Of a stretch of 64,000 nucleotides of DNA, positions 1 through 10,291 are shown piece after piece (the first letter of the stretch is position 1; the number at the start of each line of letters is the position of its first letter). Under the pieces are notes generated by a model. It worked only from the letters and a program-made list of their open reading frames with translations, did no database searches and was not told the DNA's origin. This DNA comes from Clostridiales bacterium (lineage in GTDB: Bacteria; Bacillota; Clostridia; Oscillospirales; Oscillospiraceae): NCBI GenBank assembly GCA_021205695.1, contig JAJPXB010000008.1, positions 1-64,000 of the forward strand, read 5' to 3'. Both the position numbers and the translations under genes were made by a program.

Positions 1-100
1 TAACGAACAAACGCTTTCGCTTTCCCTGGTCTCACATCATTGACAAATGAACAATATGATTTTAAAAAGTTTTTCACTTTTGAGTGCTACAAGGACGCAC

Positions 101-134
101 CAGGCCCGGCAGATACACCGATCTGCCGGGCCTG
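101..134. other. Perfect 14-bp inverted repeat beyond the HAD gene
   Basis: CAGGCCCGGCAGAT and its exact complement enclose a 6-base loop. It lies just past the 3' end of the leftward HAD gene and could end its transcript, but no T-run follows on either strand. It may be a structured 3' end or a protein site. The bases before it (1-100) show no gene. Confidence 0.5.
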
Positions 135-153
135 TTCCTGCGCCTGATGTAAT

Positions 154-786
154 TCAGGGACGCCCCGCTTCCACGATTTCCAGCAGCTCGTCAAACTGCC
201 GGATGGCGGGAACGGGTGCGTCCACCGTTCCCAGTCCGTATGCAGCGAAGATCATGGAGATTCCCGCCTGCCGGCAGGCCTCCCAGTCCCCCTGGGTGTC
301 GCCCACATAGACCGGGCTGCGCAGCCTGTGACGCTGTACCAGCAGCTTCAGGTTCTCTCCCTTCGGAAGTCCCGTGTCGTCGAAGCACATCCAGCCGGAG
401 AAGCACCCGGCCAGACCGCTGTGCTGCACCATCACGTCGATGTACCCCGCCTGACAGTTGGAGAGGATGTAAAGGGGCACTTTCTCCGCCAGCCTGGGGA
501 CGGCCTCCAGGACGCCGGGGTAGAAATCTCCCGGGGTTCGCTCCAGGGCGACGTTCTCGTCCCGGAAGCAACGGCGGGCGATGCGATAGCGCTCCTCTGG
601 GGGCAGCTGGGGAAAGAGGCTGTCCGCGATGGCGGTCATGGTCTTGCCGAACAGATAGCTGATATTCTCCCGGTCGTAGCCGGGCCGATAGCCCAGCTCC
701 TCCAGCACTACCTGATTCCAGGCGTCGGCCACCACCTGTCGGGAGTCCCAAAGGGTGCCGTCAACATCAAAGATCAGCGCATCCAC
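154..786 (-). CDS. HAD-superfamily hydrolase (phosphoglycolate phosphatase-like)
   Basis: A 210-residue cytosolic phosphatase-like protein. HAD motif I is at the N terminus (FDVDGTLWDS, with the nucleophile and acid Asp two residues apart). An SNCQ segment near residue 110 fits motif II, and VGDTQGDWEA near 165-175 is motif III/IV, where the acidic residues bind Mg. The insert after motif I looks like the helical cap of Gph/PGMB-type enzymes. The start is GTG at 786, preceded by GAAGGGAAG; the ATG four bases inside is out of frame. It lies 54 bases downstream of purL and is probably cotranscribed. The substrate cannot be read from sequence. Confidence 0.85.
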   Translation of the reverse strand: MDALIFDVDGTLWDSRQVVADAWNQVVLEELGYRPGYDRENISYLFGKTMTAIADSLFPQLPPEERYRIARRCFRDENVALERTPGDFYPGVLEAVPRLAEKVPLYILSNCQAGYIDVMVQHSGLAGCFSGWMCFDDTGLPKGENLKLLVQRHRLRSPVYVGDTQGDWEACRQAGISMIFAAYGLGTVDAPVPAIRQFDELLEIVEAGRP

Positions 787-840
787 GGGACCACTTCCCT
801 TCTTCTCTTCGCCTCCGGTTCTGTCCGGGGACGAGGCGTA

Positions 841-3800
841 TCATTTGAAATAAAGCACGCCGGATTCAAAGACGGGCATGAGCTTTTCCCCGGGGATATT
901 CCGGGCCACGCCCGGGTTCCAGCGCTCCGTGTGACCCATCTTGCCAAAGACCCGGCCATCCGGGGAGAAGATGCCCTCGATGGCACAGACGGAGCCGTTG
1001 GGGTTGGCGGAGATGTCCATGGAGGGGAAGCCGCCGCCGTTTACATACTGGGTGGCGACCTGGCCGTTTGCGATCAACTGCTCCAGCACCGGTCGGGGGG
1101 CCACAAAGCGACCCTCGCCGTGGGACACGGGGACGGTATACACGTCGCCCACATGGCTTTTCAGCATCCAGGGGGATTTCACAGAGGCCACCCGTATGTC
1201 GCAGTAGCGGCTCTGATGGCGGCCAATCAGGTTAAAGGTCAGGGTGGGGCAGTTCTCGTCCAGATCCCGGATCTCCCCATAGGGCACCAGTCCCAGCTTG
1301 ATGAGCGCCTGGAACCCGTTACAGATGCCCAGCATCAGCCCATCCCGCACCTGGAGCAGCTCGTGGACGGCGTCCCTGATGCGGGGGTTGCGGAAGAAGG
1401 AGGCGATGAACTTGCCGGAGCCCTCCGGCTCGTCGCCGCCGGAGAAGCCGCCGGGCAGAATGACCATCTGGGCCTTCCGGATGGCCCGCTCCAGCTCTCC
1501 CTCGGACTCCAGCAGCTGCTCCACGTTAAGATTGCGGATGACCAGGATCTCCGGCTCGATGCCCGCCCGGAGGCAGGCGTTGGCGGTGTCATACTCGCAG
1601 TTAGTACCCGGGAACACAGGAATGACCGCCCTGGGCCGGGCTGTTTTGACCGCCGGGCGGGAGACAGGGCGCACGGTGCAGGAGAGCATGGGGGCATCGT
1701 CGTTCTCCGGCTTTGCCCTGGTAGGATAGACCTCCTCCAGCGTTCCTTCCCAGCGGCGGGTCAGCTCCTCCAGGGGCACTCGGACGCCGCAGACCTCCAG
1801 CACCGGCTCTGCCATAGTCTCCCCCAGCTTCTCCCCGAAGCCGGGAATATCCTCGGTGAGCTGGGCGATGATGGAGCCGTAGCTTCTGGAAAACAGCAGC
1901 TCGGAGGACAGATGCGCGTTGCCCCGGAAGCCGATGCCGTTGCCGAAGGCCATCTTCATCAGGCCCTCCGCCACGCCGCCGGAGGACAGGGCCCATGCGG
2001 CCCGGACCCTGCCGGAGCGCACCAGGGAGCGGTACTCCGCCCACATGGCCCGTGTCCCGGCATAATCACCGACGGGGGCACGGAACAGATAAACCGGCCT
2101 GTCTGTCTCCTTGAAAGCGGCGGAGACGATCTGCCCCACCTGTTCCGGGGCGATAGCGAAGGAGACAAGGGTGGGCGGCACGTCCAGATCCATGAAAGAG
2201 CCGGACATGGAGTCCTTTCCGCCGATGGCGGCGCAGCCCAGGCCGATCTGCGCGCTGTAAGCCCCCAGCAGAGCGGCAAACGGCATGCCCCATCGCTCCG
2301 GCTCCTCCCGGAGCCGCTCGAAGTATTCCTGCAGGGTGAGATAGGCCCGCTCCGGGTCGGCTCCGGCGGCGGCCAGCTTGGAGACGCTCTCCACCACGGC
2401 GCACTGGGCCCCCAGGAAGGGGTTCCGCTCCATGAGGTACGGGTCGAAGCCGCAGGCCATGACGGAACAGGTCTCCGTGTGTTTCCCCGGGCCTACCGGC
2501 AGCAGGCCCACCATGGTCTGCTCCGGAGTGAGCTGATACTTGCCGCCGTAGGGGGCCAGGACGGAGGACGCGCCGATGGTGGAGTCAAACCGCTCCCCCA
2601 GGCCCCGCTGAGAGGCCAGGTTGGGATTGGTCGCCAGGTCATAGAAGCCCTGGCAGATGTCGGTCACAGGGGCCTCTGTCTCCCGCTCCGGCAGGGCGGG
2701 CACGGAGACGGTGGTGTGCTTAGAGGCCCCGTTGGTGTTCAGGAAGGCCCGGGACAGGTCTGCGATCTTCACGCCGTTCCACAGCATGACCATCCGGGGG
2801 CTCTCCGTCACCACCGCCACCGGATAGGCCTCCAGATTCTCCGCCGTGGCACAGGCGATGAGCCGGTCTGCATTTTCCGCATCCACCACCACAGCCATCC
2901 GCTCCTGGGACTCGGAGATGGCCAGCTCCGTGCCGTCCAGTCCCTCATATTTCTTGTGAACGGCGTTCAGATTGATCTCCAGGCCGTCGGCCAGCTCGCC
3001 AATGGCCACGGAAACACCGCCCGCGCCGAAGTCGTTGCACCGCTTGATGAGCCGGGTCACCTCCGGGTTGCGGAACAGCCGCTGGAGCTTCCGCTCCTCC
3101 GGGGCGTTGCCTTTCTGCACCTCGGAGCCCATGGTCTGGAGGGAGTCCATGCTGTGGCTCTTAGAGGAGCCGGTGGCCCCGCCGATGCCGTCCCGTCCGG
3201 TGCGGCCGCCCAGGAGAATGACCACGTCTCCCGGCTCGGGCTGAACGCGAACCACCTGATCCACCGGAACGGCTCCCACCACAGCGCCCAGCTCCATGTG
3301 CTTTGCCACATAGCCGGGATGGTAGAACTCGCTGACCACGCCGGTGGCCAGGCCGATCTGGTTGCCATAGGAGGAGTAGCCCGCAGCGGCCGTGGTCGCC
3401 AGCTTCCGCTGGGGCAGCCGGCCGGGGATAGTCTCCTCCAGGGGGGTGCGGGGGTCGCCGCACCCGGTGATACGCATGGCCTGGTACACATAGGCCCGTC
3501 CCGCCAGGGGGTCGCGGATAGCCCCGCCGATGCAGGTGGCCGCCCCGCCGAAGGGCTCGATCTCGGTGGGGTGGTTGTGCGTCTCATTTTTGAATTGGAG
3601 CAGCCAGTCCTGCTCCTGTCCGTCCACGTCCACTGGGATGTGGATAGAGCAGGCGTTGATCTCCTCGCTCTCGTCCAGGTTGGGCAGCGCGCCCCGCTTT
3701 TTCAGCACCTTTGTCCCGGCGGTGGCGATGTCCATCAGAGTGACAGGGCGCTCGGCCGCCTTTTCCGGGCCGTAGACCTCCTCCCGATCTGCCAGGTACT

Positions 3801-4557
3801 GCTCATAGGCGGCTTTTACCCCCTCGTCCCGGAGATTCACGCCGTCGATATGGGTGCCGAAGGTGGTGTGGCGGCAGTGGTCGGACCAGTAGGTGTCCAC
3901 CACCTTCAGCTCCGTGACGGTGGGGTCACGCCCCTCGTCGTCCCGGAAGTAGGTCTGGAGGAATTTCAGATCGTCCAGGTCCATGGCAAGGCCGTACTGC
4001 CGGAGCGTTGCCTCCAGGCCCGCCTCGTCCTGGGCGATAAAGCCGTTCAATGTAGGGACGCTGCTGGGCACAGCATAGACCCGCTCCAGAGTCTCCGGCT
4101 TATCCCCGGAGGCCCGGCGGCTCTCCACTGGGTTGATAAGATACCCGGCGATGCGGTCCACCTCCTCCCCGGTCAGCGTTCCCAGGAGAATATAGACCGT
4201 GGCAGCGCTGACCAGGGGCCGGTCACATCCCGCCAGCAGCTGGATGCACTGGGCGCAGGAGTCCGCCCGCTGGTCAAACTGGCCGGGGAGAGATTCCACC
4301 ACCAGGGTGGAATGAGGCTCTGTGACCTCCGGCATCGTCTCCTCATAGTAGCTGTCCACCATGGGCTCGGAAAAGACAGTGGAGCCTGCCTGTTCGAATA
4401 CCGCCCGGTCGATGCGATCCACATCGTAGCGGTACAACAGGCGAAGACCGGCGAGGCTTTCGATGCCCAGCTGCTCTTTCAGCTCTCTGAATATCTGACC
4501 GGCCTTGACGTCAAATCCGGGGCGTTTTTCCGCGTAGCAGCGGTACACTTGGTTCAT
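841..4557 (-). CDS. purL: Phosphoribosylformylglycinamidine synthase (single-chain PurL)
   Basis: A 1238-residue enzyme of purine synthesis that converts FGAR, glutamine and ATP to FGAM. It is the large form with the synthetase halves and the glutaminase fused. Glycine-rich ATP and substrate segments (GGRTGRDGIGGATGSS) lie near residue 460. The C-terminal class I amidotransferase carries FPGTNCEYD and the nucleophile in GICNGFQAL, followed by a SHGEGRF segment. Clostridia often carry this fused form (TIGR01857 type). I chose ATG 4557 because GAAGGGAG lies just upstream; the open frame continues 14 codons further without a ribosome site. No other pur gene is visible, so it is a detached member of the pathway. 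Confidence 0.95.
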   Translation of the reverse strand: MNQVYRCYAEKRPGFDVKAGQIFRELKEQLGIESLAGLRLLYRYDVDRIDRAVFEQAGSTVFSEPMVDSYYEETMPEVTEPHSTLVVESLPGQFDQRADSCAQCIQLLAGCDRPLVSAATVYILLGTLTGEEVDRIAGYLINPVESRRASGDKPETLERVYAVPSSVPTLNGFIAQDEAGLEATLRQYGLAMDLDDLKFLQTYFRDDEGRDPTVTELKVVDTYWSDHCRHTTFGTHIDGVNLRDEGVKAAYEQYLADREEVYGPEKAAERPVTLMDIATAGTKVLKKRGALPNLDESEEINACSIHIPVDVDGQEQDWLLQFKNETHNHPTEIEPFGGAATCIGGAIRDPLAGRAYVYQAMRITGCGDPRTPLEETIPGRLPQRKLATTAAAGYSSYGNQIGLATGVVSEFYHPGYVAKHMELGAVVGAVPVDQVVRVQPEPGDVVILLGGRTGRDGIGGATGSSKSHSMDSLQTMGSEVQKGNAPEERKLQRLFRNPEVTRLIKRCNDFGAGGVSVAIGELADGLEINLNAVHKKYEGLDGTELAISESQERMAVVVDAENADRLIACATAENLEAYPVAVVTESPRMVMLWNGVKIADLSRAFLNTNGASKHTTVSVPALPERETEAPVTDICQGFYDLATNPNLASQRGLGERFDSTIGASSVLAPYGGKYQLTPEQTMVGLLPVGPGKHTETCSVMACGFDPYLMERNPFLGAQCAVVESVSKLAAAGADPERAYLTLQEYFERLREEPERWGMPFAALLGAYSAQIGLGCAAIGGKDSMSGSFMDLDVPPTLVSFAIAPEQVGQIVSAAFKETDRPVYLFRAPVGDYAGTRAMWAEYRSLVRSGRVRAAWALSSGGVAEGLMKMAFGNGIGFRGNAHLSSELLFSRSYGSIIAQLTEDIPGFGEKLGETMAEPVLEVCGVRVPLEELTRRWEGTLEEVYPTRAKPENDDAPMLSCTVRPVSRPAVKTARPRAVIPVFPGTNCEYDTANACLRAGIEPEILVIRNLNVEQLLESEGELERAIRKAQMVILPGGFSGGDEPEGSGKFIASFFRNPRIRDAVHELLQVRDGLMLGICNGFQALIKLGLVPYGEIRDLDENCPTLTFNLIGRHQSRYCDIRVASVKSPWMLKSHVGDVYTVPVSHGEGRFVAPRPVLEQLIANGQVATQYVNGGGFPSMDISANPNGSVCAIEGIFSPDGRVFGKMGHTERWNPGVARNIPGEKLMPVFESGVLYFK

Positions 4558-4690
4558 GGCACTGATCTCCCTTCTCTGTTTTGGAGGTAGTACGTACAAA
4601 CGGAGCGTTGCGCTCCGGCGGTGAACTGATCAGACGACAGACAAGGAGACTGCCAAAAAGCGGCCTCCTTGCCGGGTAGGGTTTGCTCTG

Positions 4691-5503
4691 TTATCGGATG
4701 GCAATTATTGCCGCCATGGAGCCGCGGGCAGGGCCGGTAATTCGGTGGCTCCAATACTTTTCCGGGTGACAGCCGGTACAGTCGGGACAGACATCCACCC
4801 GGGCAACACCGCAATCCAGCAGCAGCGCCCGGTTGATGCCCCTGAGGTCTACATGGAACCGGCCGTCTGCGGCAGGGCGGATAAAGGGCGCGACCAGACC
4901 GCCCAGGGCGTTCTCCATGGCCCGGGTCACGTCGTCATGGGTGAGAAAGCAGCAGGGGCCGATGCCGGGGCCGATTGCAGCCCGAATGTCCTCCGGCTGG
5001 GAGCCGTAGACCTCCCCCATCCGGCGGACCGTCCGGACGGCAATCGCCTGGGCTGTCCCCCGCCAGCCCGCGTGGCTGGCCGCCGCTACCCGGCGCACCG
5101 GATCATAGAACAGCAGGGGAATGCAGTCGGCGGTGAAAACCGTCAGAATCAGGCCGGGCACGTCGGTCATCAGGCCGTCGACCTCGTAGTCCCGCTCCCG
5201 ATCCAGGCCCTTGCCCCGGTCAGCCAGGGTGCATACCCGTATCTCGCTGCCGTGTACCTGGTGGGAGAGGACGAGGTTCGATATCTCCCCCGCTCCCGTG
5301 GCGCGGCAGAACCGGCTGTAGTTCTCCCGAACCGCCTGAAGGTCGTCGCCCCGGGTGTGTCCAAGATTCAGGGAGGCGTACACTCCCCTGCTCACGCCGC
5401 CCAGTCGTGTGGAAAAGCCGTGGGCCACGTCCCCTGTCCGGGACAGGCCCTCGTCCTCCCACCAGACGAGGCCGTTTTCCTCCCGGCGTTCCCGAAAGGC
5501 CAC
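4691..5503 (-). CDS. pgeF: YfiH/PgeF-family purine nucleoside phosphorylase (laccase domain)
   Basis: About 270 residues, the usual family length. It shows the Cys/His metal-site pattern of the family: LSHQVHGSEI near 75, FTADCIPLLFYD near 125 and ASHAGWRGT near 145. Members were once called multicopper polyphenol oxidases; bacterial ones act as purine nucleoside phosphorylases/adenosine deaminases or correct misincorporated serine in peptidoglycan precursors. The GTG at 5503 begins one base after the secA stop, implying translational coupling. No closer in-frame ATG exists, and reading further upstream would only overlap secA. It lies 134 bases before purL and may share its transcript. Confidence 0.85.
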   Translation of the reverse strand: MAFRERREENGLVWWEDEGLSRTGDVAHGFSTRLGGVSRGVYASLNLGHTRGDDLQAVRENYSRFCRATGAGEISNLVLSHQVHGSEIRVCTLADRGKGLDRERDYEVDGLMTDVPGLILTVFTADCIPLLFYDPVRRVAAASHAGWRGTAQAIAVRTVRRMGEVYGSQPEDIRAAIGPGIGPCCFLTHDDVTRAMENALGGLVAPFIRPAADGRFHVDLRGINRALLLDCGVARVDVCPDCTGCHPEKYWSHRITGPARGSMAAIIAIR

Positions 5504-5504
5504 C

Positions 5505-8264
5505 TCAGTCCATGCCCCGGTTCCGGCCGCAGCACTTTTTGTACTTCTTGCCGGAGCCGCAGGGGCAGGGGTCGTTGGGGCCGATCTTCTTGCCCTTGCG
5601 GACGGGAACGCGGCGGGGCTTCTCCTTGGGACTCTCTCCCCCGGCGGACTCGCCGGTGACCTTTGCCACAGCCTTTCGCTCCACCTTGTTCGTCTGAACA
5701 CGGGCAATATAGATACGCCGGACCGCCTCCCGCTGGATGGCGGCGTTCATCTCCTCGAACATATTGGCGGCCTCCTTCTTGAAGGCCTTCACCGGGTCCT
5801 CCTGTCCGTAGGCCTGGAGCCGGATGCCCTGCTTCAGATCGTCCACAGCGTCGATGTGATCCATCCAGTACTCGTCCACCACCCGGAGGAACATGACCCG
5901 CTCCAGCTCCCGCATGAGCGGCTCGCCCAGGATATCCTCCTTCTTCTGGTAGATGTCGTGGGCGCGCGCCTTGACCTGGTCGCAGACCTCCTGCGGCTTC
6001 ATGCTCTTGAGCTCCTCGTCGGTGTAGACCAGCTCGTCAGGGGTCAGGAATACATTGCGATAGTCCTTTGTCGCCTCGGCCAGATCGTCGGCGGCCAGGT
6101 GCTTCCGCTCTCCGGCGGCGCCCAGAACGTCGTGGTCGATGATCCGGTCGATCATGGCTTCGATATAGGGTTTCAGGTTCTCGCCGTTGAGCACCTTCCG
6201 ACGCTCGCCGTAGATGACCTCCCGCTGGGTGTTCATCACATCGTCGTAATCCAGAACGTTCTTCCGAATCTGGAAGTTCCGGGACTCCACCTTCTTCTGG
6301 GCGTTCTCAATGGCGTTGGAGAGCATTTTGGCGTCGATGGGGGTATCCTCATCGATTTTCAGGGTATCCATCATATTGGAGATGCGATCAGAGCCAAACA
6401 GGCGGAGGATATCGTCCTCCAGAGAGAGGAAGAAGCGGCTTTCGCCCGGGTCGCCCTGACGGCCGGAACGACCGCGGAGCTGGTTGTCGATTCGCCGGGC
6501 CTCGTGGCGCTCGGTGCCCAGGATATAGAGGCCGCCCGCCTCCTTGACCTGCTCGGCCTCCTGGGCGATGCTCTCCTTGTATTCCGCCATCTTTTCGGAA
6601 AAGAGCGCCCGGGCCTCCAGGATCTCCTCGTTGTCCGTGTCGGCGTAGCCAGTGGCCTCGGCGATGACCTCGTCATCATAGCCCTTCCGGCGCAGCTCCG
6701 CCTTGGCCAGATACTCGGCGTTTCCGCCCAGCATGATGTCGGTGCCACGGCCGGCCATGTTGGTGGCCACCGTCACCGCGCCCAGCTTGCCCGCCTGGGC
6801 GATGATCTCCGCCTCACGCTCATGGTTCTTGGCGTTGAGGACGTTGTGGGAGATGCCCTTGGCCCGGAGCATCCGGCTCAGCCGCTCCGACTTTTCAATG
6901 GAGACGGTGCCAACCAGCACCGGCTGTCCCTTCTCGTGGCAGGCCACGATCTGGTTCACGATCGCCCGATACTTTCCGGCCTCTGTCTTGTAGACACAGT
7001 CCGGCTGGTCCACACGGATCACCGGGCGGTTGGTGGGGATCTCCACGATGTCCAGGTTGTAGATGGAGTTGAACTCCTCCTCCTCGGTCATGGCGGTGCC
7101 CGTCATGCCGGAGAGCTTTTTGTACAGCCGGAACAGATTCTGGAAGGTGATGGTGGCCAGGGTCTTGGACTCCCGGGCGACCTCCAGGCCCTCCTTGGCC
7201 TCGATCGCCTGATGCAGGCCCTCGTTATACCGGCGTCCGTACATCAGGCGACCGGTGAACTCGTCCACGATAATGACCTGGTTGTCCTTGACCACATAAT
7301 CCACATCCCGGCGCATGACGCCATGGGCGCGGATCGCCTGGTTGATGTGGTGGTTCAGAGTGGTGTTCTCCTCGTCGGCCAGGTTCTCCACCTTGAAGTA
7401 GGCCTCGGCCTTGGCGATGCCCCGGGCGGTAAGAGTGCACTGCTTCCGCTTTTCCTCCACCACATAGTCGTAATTCTCGTTGACCTCGTCGTCGATCTCC
7501 TTGTCGTCGCTCTCCGCGATGACGAACCGCTTCAGGGTGGAGACAAACTGATCCGCCATCTGGTAGAGCTGGGTGGACTCGTCCCCCCGGCCGGAGATGA
7601 TCAGGGGCGTCCGGGCCTCGTCGATGAGGATGGAGTCCACCTCGTCCACGATAGCAAAGTTCTGCCCCCGCTGTACCAGGTCACGGTCATAGATGGCCAT
7701 GTTGTCCCGGAGGTAGTCAAAGCCGATCTCATTGTTGGTGCCGTAGGTGATGTCGGCGGCATAGGCGTCCCGCCGCTCCTTCCGGGTCAGGCCGTGGACG
7801 ATCAGGCCCACGGAGAGACCCAGGAACCGGTAGACCTTGCCCATCCACTCCGAGTCACGCTTTGCCAGATAGTCGTTGACGGTTACGATATGGACGCCCT
7901 CCCCGGAGATGGCGTTCAGGTAGGCGGGGAGGGTAGCCACCAGGGTCTTGCCCTCGCCGGTCTTCATCTCTGCGATGCGGCCCTGGTGGAGGATGATGCC
8001 GCCGATGAGCTGCACCCGGTAAGGGCGCATCCCCAGCACACGGTCAGACGCCTCCCGCACGGTGGCAAAGGCCTCCGGGAGCAGGTCGTCCAGGCTCTCG
8101 CCGTTGGCGTAGCGCTCCTTAAACTCCTGTGTCTTTGCCTTGAGCGCCTCGTCGGGCAGAGCCTTGTATTCATCGCTGAGCGCTTCGATTTTATCTACGA
8201 TCGGGGTGATCTTCTTGACCTCCCGGGCGGAGGTGGTGCCGAAGATTGCCTGTAATAGTCCCAC
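5505..8264 (-). CDS. secA: Preprotein translocase ATPase SecA
   Basis: A 919-residue SecA, the ATPase that drives proteins through SecYEG. The start GTG reads (M)[17 protein letters not shown], a typical SecA N terminus, and has AAAGGAAG in front; an upstream extension of 36 codons is unlikely to be coding. Walker A ([13 protein letters not shown]) and the DEAD-type box ([14 protein letters not shown]) lie in the first third, the helicase-like [14 protein letters not shown] in the middle. The protein ends with the zinc-binding SEC-C tail [13 protein letters not shown], which contacts SecB or ribosomes in other bacteria. pgeF follows after a single base. Confidence 0.97.
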   Translation of the reverse strand: MGLLQAIFGTTSAREVKKITPIVDKIEALSDEYKALPDEALKAKTQEFKERYANGESLDDLLPEAFATVREASDRVLGMRPYRVQLIGGIILHQGRIAEMKTGEGKTLVATLPAYLNAISGEGVHIVTVNDYLAKRDSEWMGKVYRFLGLSVGLIVHGLTRKERRDAYAADITYGTNNEIGFDYLRDNMAIYDRDLVQRGQNFAIVDEVDSILIDEARTPLIISGRGDESTQLYQMADQFVSTLKRFVIAESDDKEIDDEVNENYDYVVEEKRKQCTLTARGIAKAEAYFKVENLADEENTTLNHHINQAIRAHGVMRRDVDYVVKDNQVIIVDEFTGRLMYGRRYNEGLHQAIEAKEGLEVARESKTLATITFQNLFRLYKKLSGMTGTAMTEEEEFNSIYNLDIVEIPTNRPVIRVDQPDCVYKTEAGKYRAIVNQIVACHEKGQPVLVGTVSIEKSERLSRMLRAKGISHNVLNAKNHEREAEIIAQAGKLGAVTVATNMAGRGTDIMLGGNAEYLAKAELRRKGYDDEVIAEATGYADTDNEEILEARALFSEKMAEYKESIAQEAEQVKEAGGLYILGTERHEARRIDNQLRGRSGRQGDPGESRFFLSLEDDILRLFGSDRISNMMDTLKIDEDTPIDAKMLSNAIENAQKKVESRNFQIRKNVLDYDDVMNTQREVIYGERRKVLNGENLKPYIEAMIDRIIDHDVLGAAGERKHLAADDLAEATKDYRNVFLTPDELVYTDEELKSMKPQEVCDQVKARAHDIYQKKEDILGEPLMRELERVMFLRVVDEYWMDHIDAVDDLKQGIRLQAYGQEDPVKAFKKEAANMFEEMNAAIQREAVRRIYIARVQTNKVERKAVAKVTGESAGGESPKEKPRRVPVRKGKKIGPNDPCPCGSGKKYKKCCGRNRGMD

Positions 8265-8380
8265 AATAATGCTTCCTTTCCATGGGAGATTGCTGCGGAG
8301 CACAGAAAACGTCCCTCCACAGGGTGGACGGGCTGTAAAGAGAAGGCTTCCCTCTCTCAGGCCACAATTCAACAGATAGC

Positions 8381-8409
8381 ATTATAGCATAACATTCTCT
8401 CCCGTGAAA
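8381..8409 (-). promoter_or_regulatory. Probable secA promoter
   Basis: On the minus strand TTTCAC and TATAAT are 17 bases apart, with TG one base before the -10 (extended -10). The start would leave a leader of about 110 bases before the secA GTG. The placement also serves pgeF through the coupled secA-pgeF transcript. Confidence 0.5.
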
Positions 8410-8474
8410 GTGGCAGATGGATTATTTTTTCCTTTTGTGAGGGGCGCCGCGTCGTGAAATGTACCGACACCGTC

Positions 8475-8870
8475 TCAGCCTCTCCCCTTCCGTCTCAGCC
8501 AGAACAGCTTCCACGCCCCGTAGCCGTGCCCGGGGTCGCTGTCCAGCTCTTCGGTGCGGACGTACCGCTGCCAGCGGTCGTCAAATTTCAGGGCGGCGCC
8601 GTTCTCCTGAATGTCGGTGAGCTGCTTGGGCAGAGCGTCCCGATAGCCTTTCCAGGCGGGTTCTTCTCCCCAGAGGAGGGTCCCCTCCCCGTCAAAGCCG
8701 GAGGCCCAGGACTGAAAGACCAGGCCCGCCGCCTCTCCGTAGCAGTAGCGCTCAAAGAGCACTCGCCCGTCGATGTAGAAGGTCAGGCAGTCCCGGACGC
8801 TGTGCTCCTTCTCCCGCTCATAGCGGCAGCCGCAGCGATTGCCTGCAAATTGTCTGCTGTCTGTAGTCAT
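8475..8870 (-). CDS. Small hypothetical protein
   Basis: 131 residues, mostly charged and aromatic, with no membrane segment or signal peptide. It has a Cys-rich N terminus (NRCGCRYEREKEHS), a middle that looks like beta strands (CLTFYIDGRVLFERYCYGE) and a basic tail (WLRRKGRG). The start has a strong AGGAGG 7 bases upstream. I do not recognise the family. It stands alone between secA and another small leftward gene, and its coding bias matches its neighbours, so it is likely a real gene of unknown role. Confidence 0.65.
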   Translation of the reverse strand: MTTDSRQFAGNRCGCRYEREKEHSVRDCLTFYIDGRVLFERYCYGEAAGLVFQSWASGFDGEGTLLWGEEPAWKGYRDALPKQLTDIQENGAALKFDDRWQRYVRTEELDSDPGHGYGAWKLFWLRRKGRG

Positions 8871-8933
8871 GGATGCGCCTCCTGTTTCCCTGCAACGGAT
8901 GCTTTTACGAGTGCAGCCGCAATAAAAATTTCA

Positions 8934-8958
8934 AGGGGCGGCACATTCCGTGCCGCCC
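8934..8958 (-). terminator. Rho-independent terminator
   Basis: GGGGCGGCAC, a five-base loop and its perfect complement. On the minus strand the stem is followed by TTGAAATTTTT. It ends the small leftward DUF6514-like gene. Confidence 0.7.
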
Positions 8959-9005
8959 CCCGATTATACCATATCTTCGGATTAATGTGTAAACTTTCTG
9001 TCTGT

Positions 9006-9272
9006 TCAAAGCTCCGCCAGGAAGTCCTCCACCACGTCCCCCGCCGTGACCGCAGTGACCGTTCCCTCCGCCATCCTGCCCAGCAGGAGCAGAATCTGCT
9101 CCCGACGGGTGGTGATGTGGCGGATGGTCTTTTCTCCCCCGCTGCTGTCTGTGACCGCCAGGCCGAAGCTGTCTCCCCAGCAGGTCTCCTCCGTCAGCAG
9201 CCAGTAGTCCAGAGCCAGGGTTTCGCCGCTTTCCAGGCGGATGCTACGCTCCTCTCTCCACTCCCGTTTCAC
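9006..9272 (-). CDS. Small DUF6514-like protein
   Basis: 88 residues. Polar N-terminal strands (RLESGETLALDYWLL, then WGDSFGLAVTD) are followed by HITTRREQILLLLGRMAEG and a VVEDFLAEL tail. This layout, a YG-type hairpin, a helix and an acidic ED-FL end, matches my memory of the clostridial DUF6514 family, whose function is unknown. I chose GTG 9272 because GGGGAGG lies 7 bases upstream. The frame stays open to 9365, but those codons have no ribosome site. A monocistronic unit with its own terminator seems likely. Confidence 0.6.
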   Translation of the reverse strand: MKREWREERSIRLESGETLALDYWLLTEETCWGDSFGLAVTDSSGGEKTIRHITTRREQILLLLGRMAEGTVTAVTAGDVVEDFLAEL

Positions 9273-9491
9273 TTCGCTCCCTCCCCTGGGCAAAGCCATT
9301 TTTTGCCCGAATGTAGGGAATATTATAGTGATTTCAGCCGGTTTTTCCAGAGAAAAGAATCGCACCTGTTCGACGGATTCCCGCCGGAGCCGCTCTCTCC
9401 CGCCCCGGTTCCACCCGTTTCCGCTGATTCTGCGCCGATTTTGTCGAACGATTTTTGTAAAGCAGCGGCACTTCCGGCCTCTCCCGAGGCA

Positions 9492-10205
9492 TCACACCAC
9501 CAGATAGCCGATCACCATGATATAATGACAGGCAGTACCCGCCAGGACAAAGAGATGAAACAGATCATGCGCACCAAAGCCCGGGATGCGCTTTTCCAGG
9601 CCAGGGAGCTTCATGGCATAGATCACCCCGCCGACGGTGTAGAGGATCCCTCCCGCCGCCAGCCAGGCGACCGCCCCCAGGGGCATGTTTTGCAGCATCT
9701 GAGGCAGGGCCAGCACTGATATCCAGCCCAGGGCGATATAGATCGCAGAGGACAGCCATTTGGGGCAGGTCACCCAAAACATGGTGAACACAATACCCAG
9801 CAGCGCAATTCCGGAAACCGTCGCCGCCAGCAGCTTGCCTCCGCTCTCCCACAGGCCAAACACGCACACCGGCAGATAAGACCCGACGATGAGGAGATAG
9901 ATCATGGCGTGGTCCAGCCGCTTCAGCCGGAGGTAGCCGGTCTGGTTTAGCCGGAAGGTGTGGTAGGCTGTGCTGGCCCCATAAAGAGCGATGGCGCCTC
10001 CCATAAAAGCGCACAGGGACAGGGTCTCCGCAACAGAGCAGCCCACAAAGGATGCCTTCACCAGCAACGGGAAGGTTCCGATCACAGCCAGCAGAAAGCC
10101 GACAAAATGGCTCAGCGCACTGTATGGATCCTTCGCCCGAAAATAATCGGCCGACTGAGCAGCTCCTGCCGCTCCTATCGCAGCTGTCATCTGTGCCTGT
10201 ACCAT
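9492..10205 (-). CDS. trhA: Hemolysin III / PAQR-family membrane protein (TrhA-like)
   Basis: About 237 residues with seven predicted membrane helices. It shows the family hallmarks: KDPYSALSHFVG before helix 1, an AYHTFR segment in which the His is a likely metal ligand, and GAHDLFHLFVLAGTACH in the last helices supplying two more His. PAQR/TrhA proteins are membrane metal-hydrolase-like proteins linked to lipid homeostasis; the name hemolysin is historical. ATG 10205 has AGAGGTGAG 4-5 bases upstream; a GTG at 10214 is an in-frame alternative but overlaps that ribosome site. Confidence 0.85.
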   Translation of the reverse strand: MVQAQMTAAIGAAGAAQSADYFRAKDPYSALSHFVGFLLAVIGTFPLLVKASFVGCSVAETLSLCAFMGGAIALYGASTAYHTFRLNQTGYLRLKRLDHAMIYLLIVGSYLPVCVFGLWESGGKLLAATVSGIALLGIVFTMFWVTCPKWLSSAIYIALGWISVLALPQMLQNMPLGAVAWLAAGGILYTVGGVIYAMKLPGLEKRIPGFGAHDLFHLFVLAGTACHYIMVIGYLVV

Positions 10206-10249
10206 ATGACTCACCTCTCAAAAACAGTTAATCTGGTTTTCAATATTAG

Positions 10250-10276
10250 ATTATATCATCCTGTCGCATTTGTCAA
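10250..10276 (-). promoter_or_regulatory. Probable promoter of the hemolysin III-like gene
   Basis: Minus-strand TTGACA and TATAAT with a spacing of 15, shorter than the usual 17. Both hexamers are perfect, and they lie 45 bases upstream of the start codon, back to back with the DUF1836 promoter. Confidence 0.5.
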
Positions 10277-10291
10277 GCGTTATTCTTCAAC

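Noticed and set aside
328..4590. Very long rightward open frame opposite purL
   Set aside because: It is the mirror frame of a GC-rich gene; the opposite strand encodes a clear PurL with motifs and ribosome site, and this frame shows no domain and is His/Gly/Leu-rich as such shadows are.
4600..4690. Hairpins between pgeF and purL, considered as an attenuator or purine riboswitch
   Set aside because: GGAGCG-CAA-CGCTCC has no T-run, and no conserved purine-riboswitch core (three-way junction loops) could be seen.
5355..8255. Long rightward frame opposite secA
   Set aside because: It mirrors SecA codons and has no motifs; SecA is unambiguous on the other strand.
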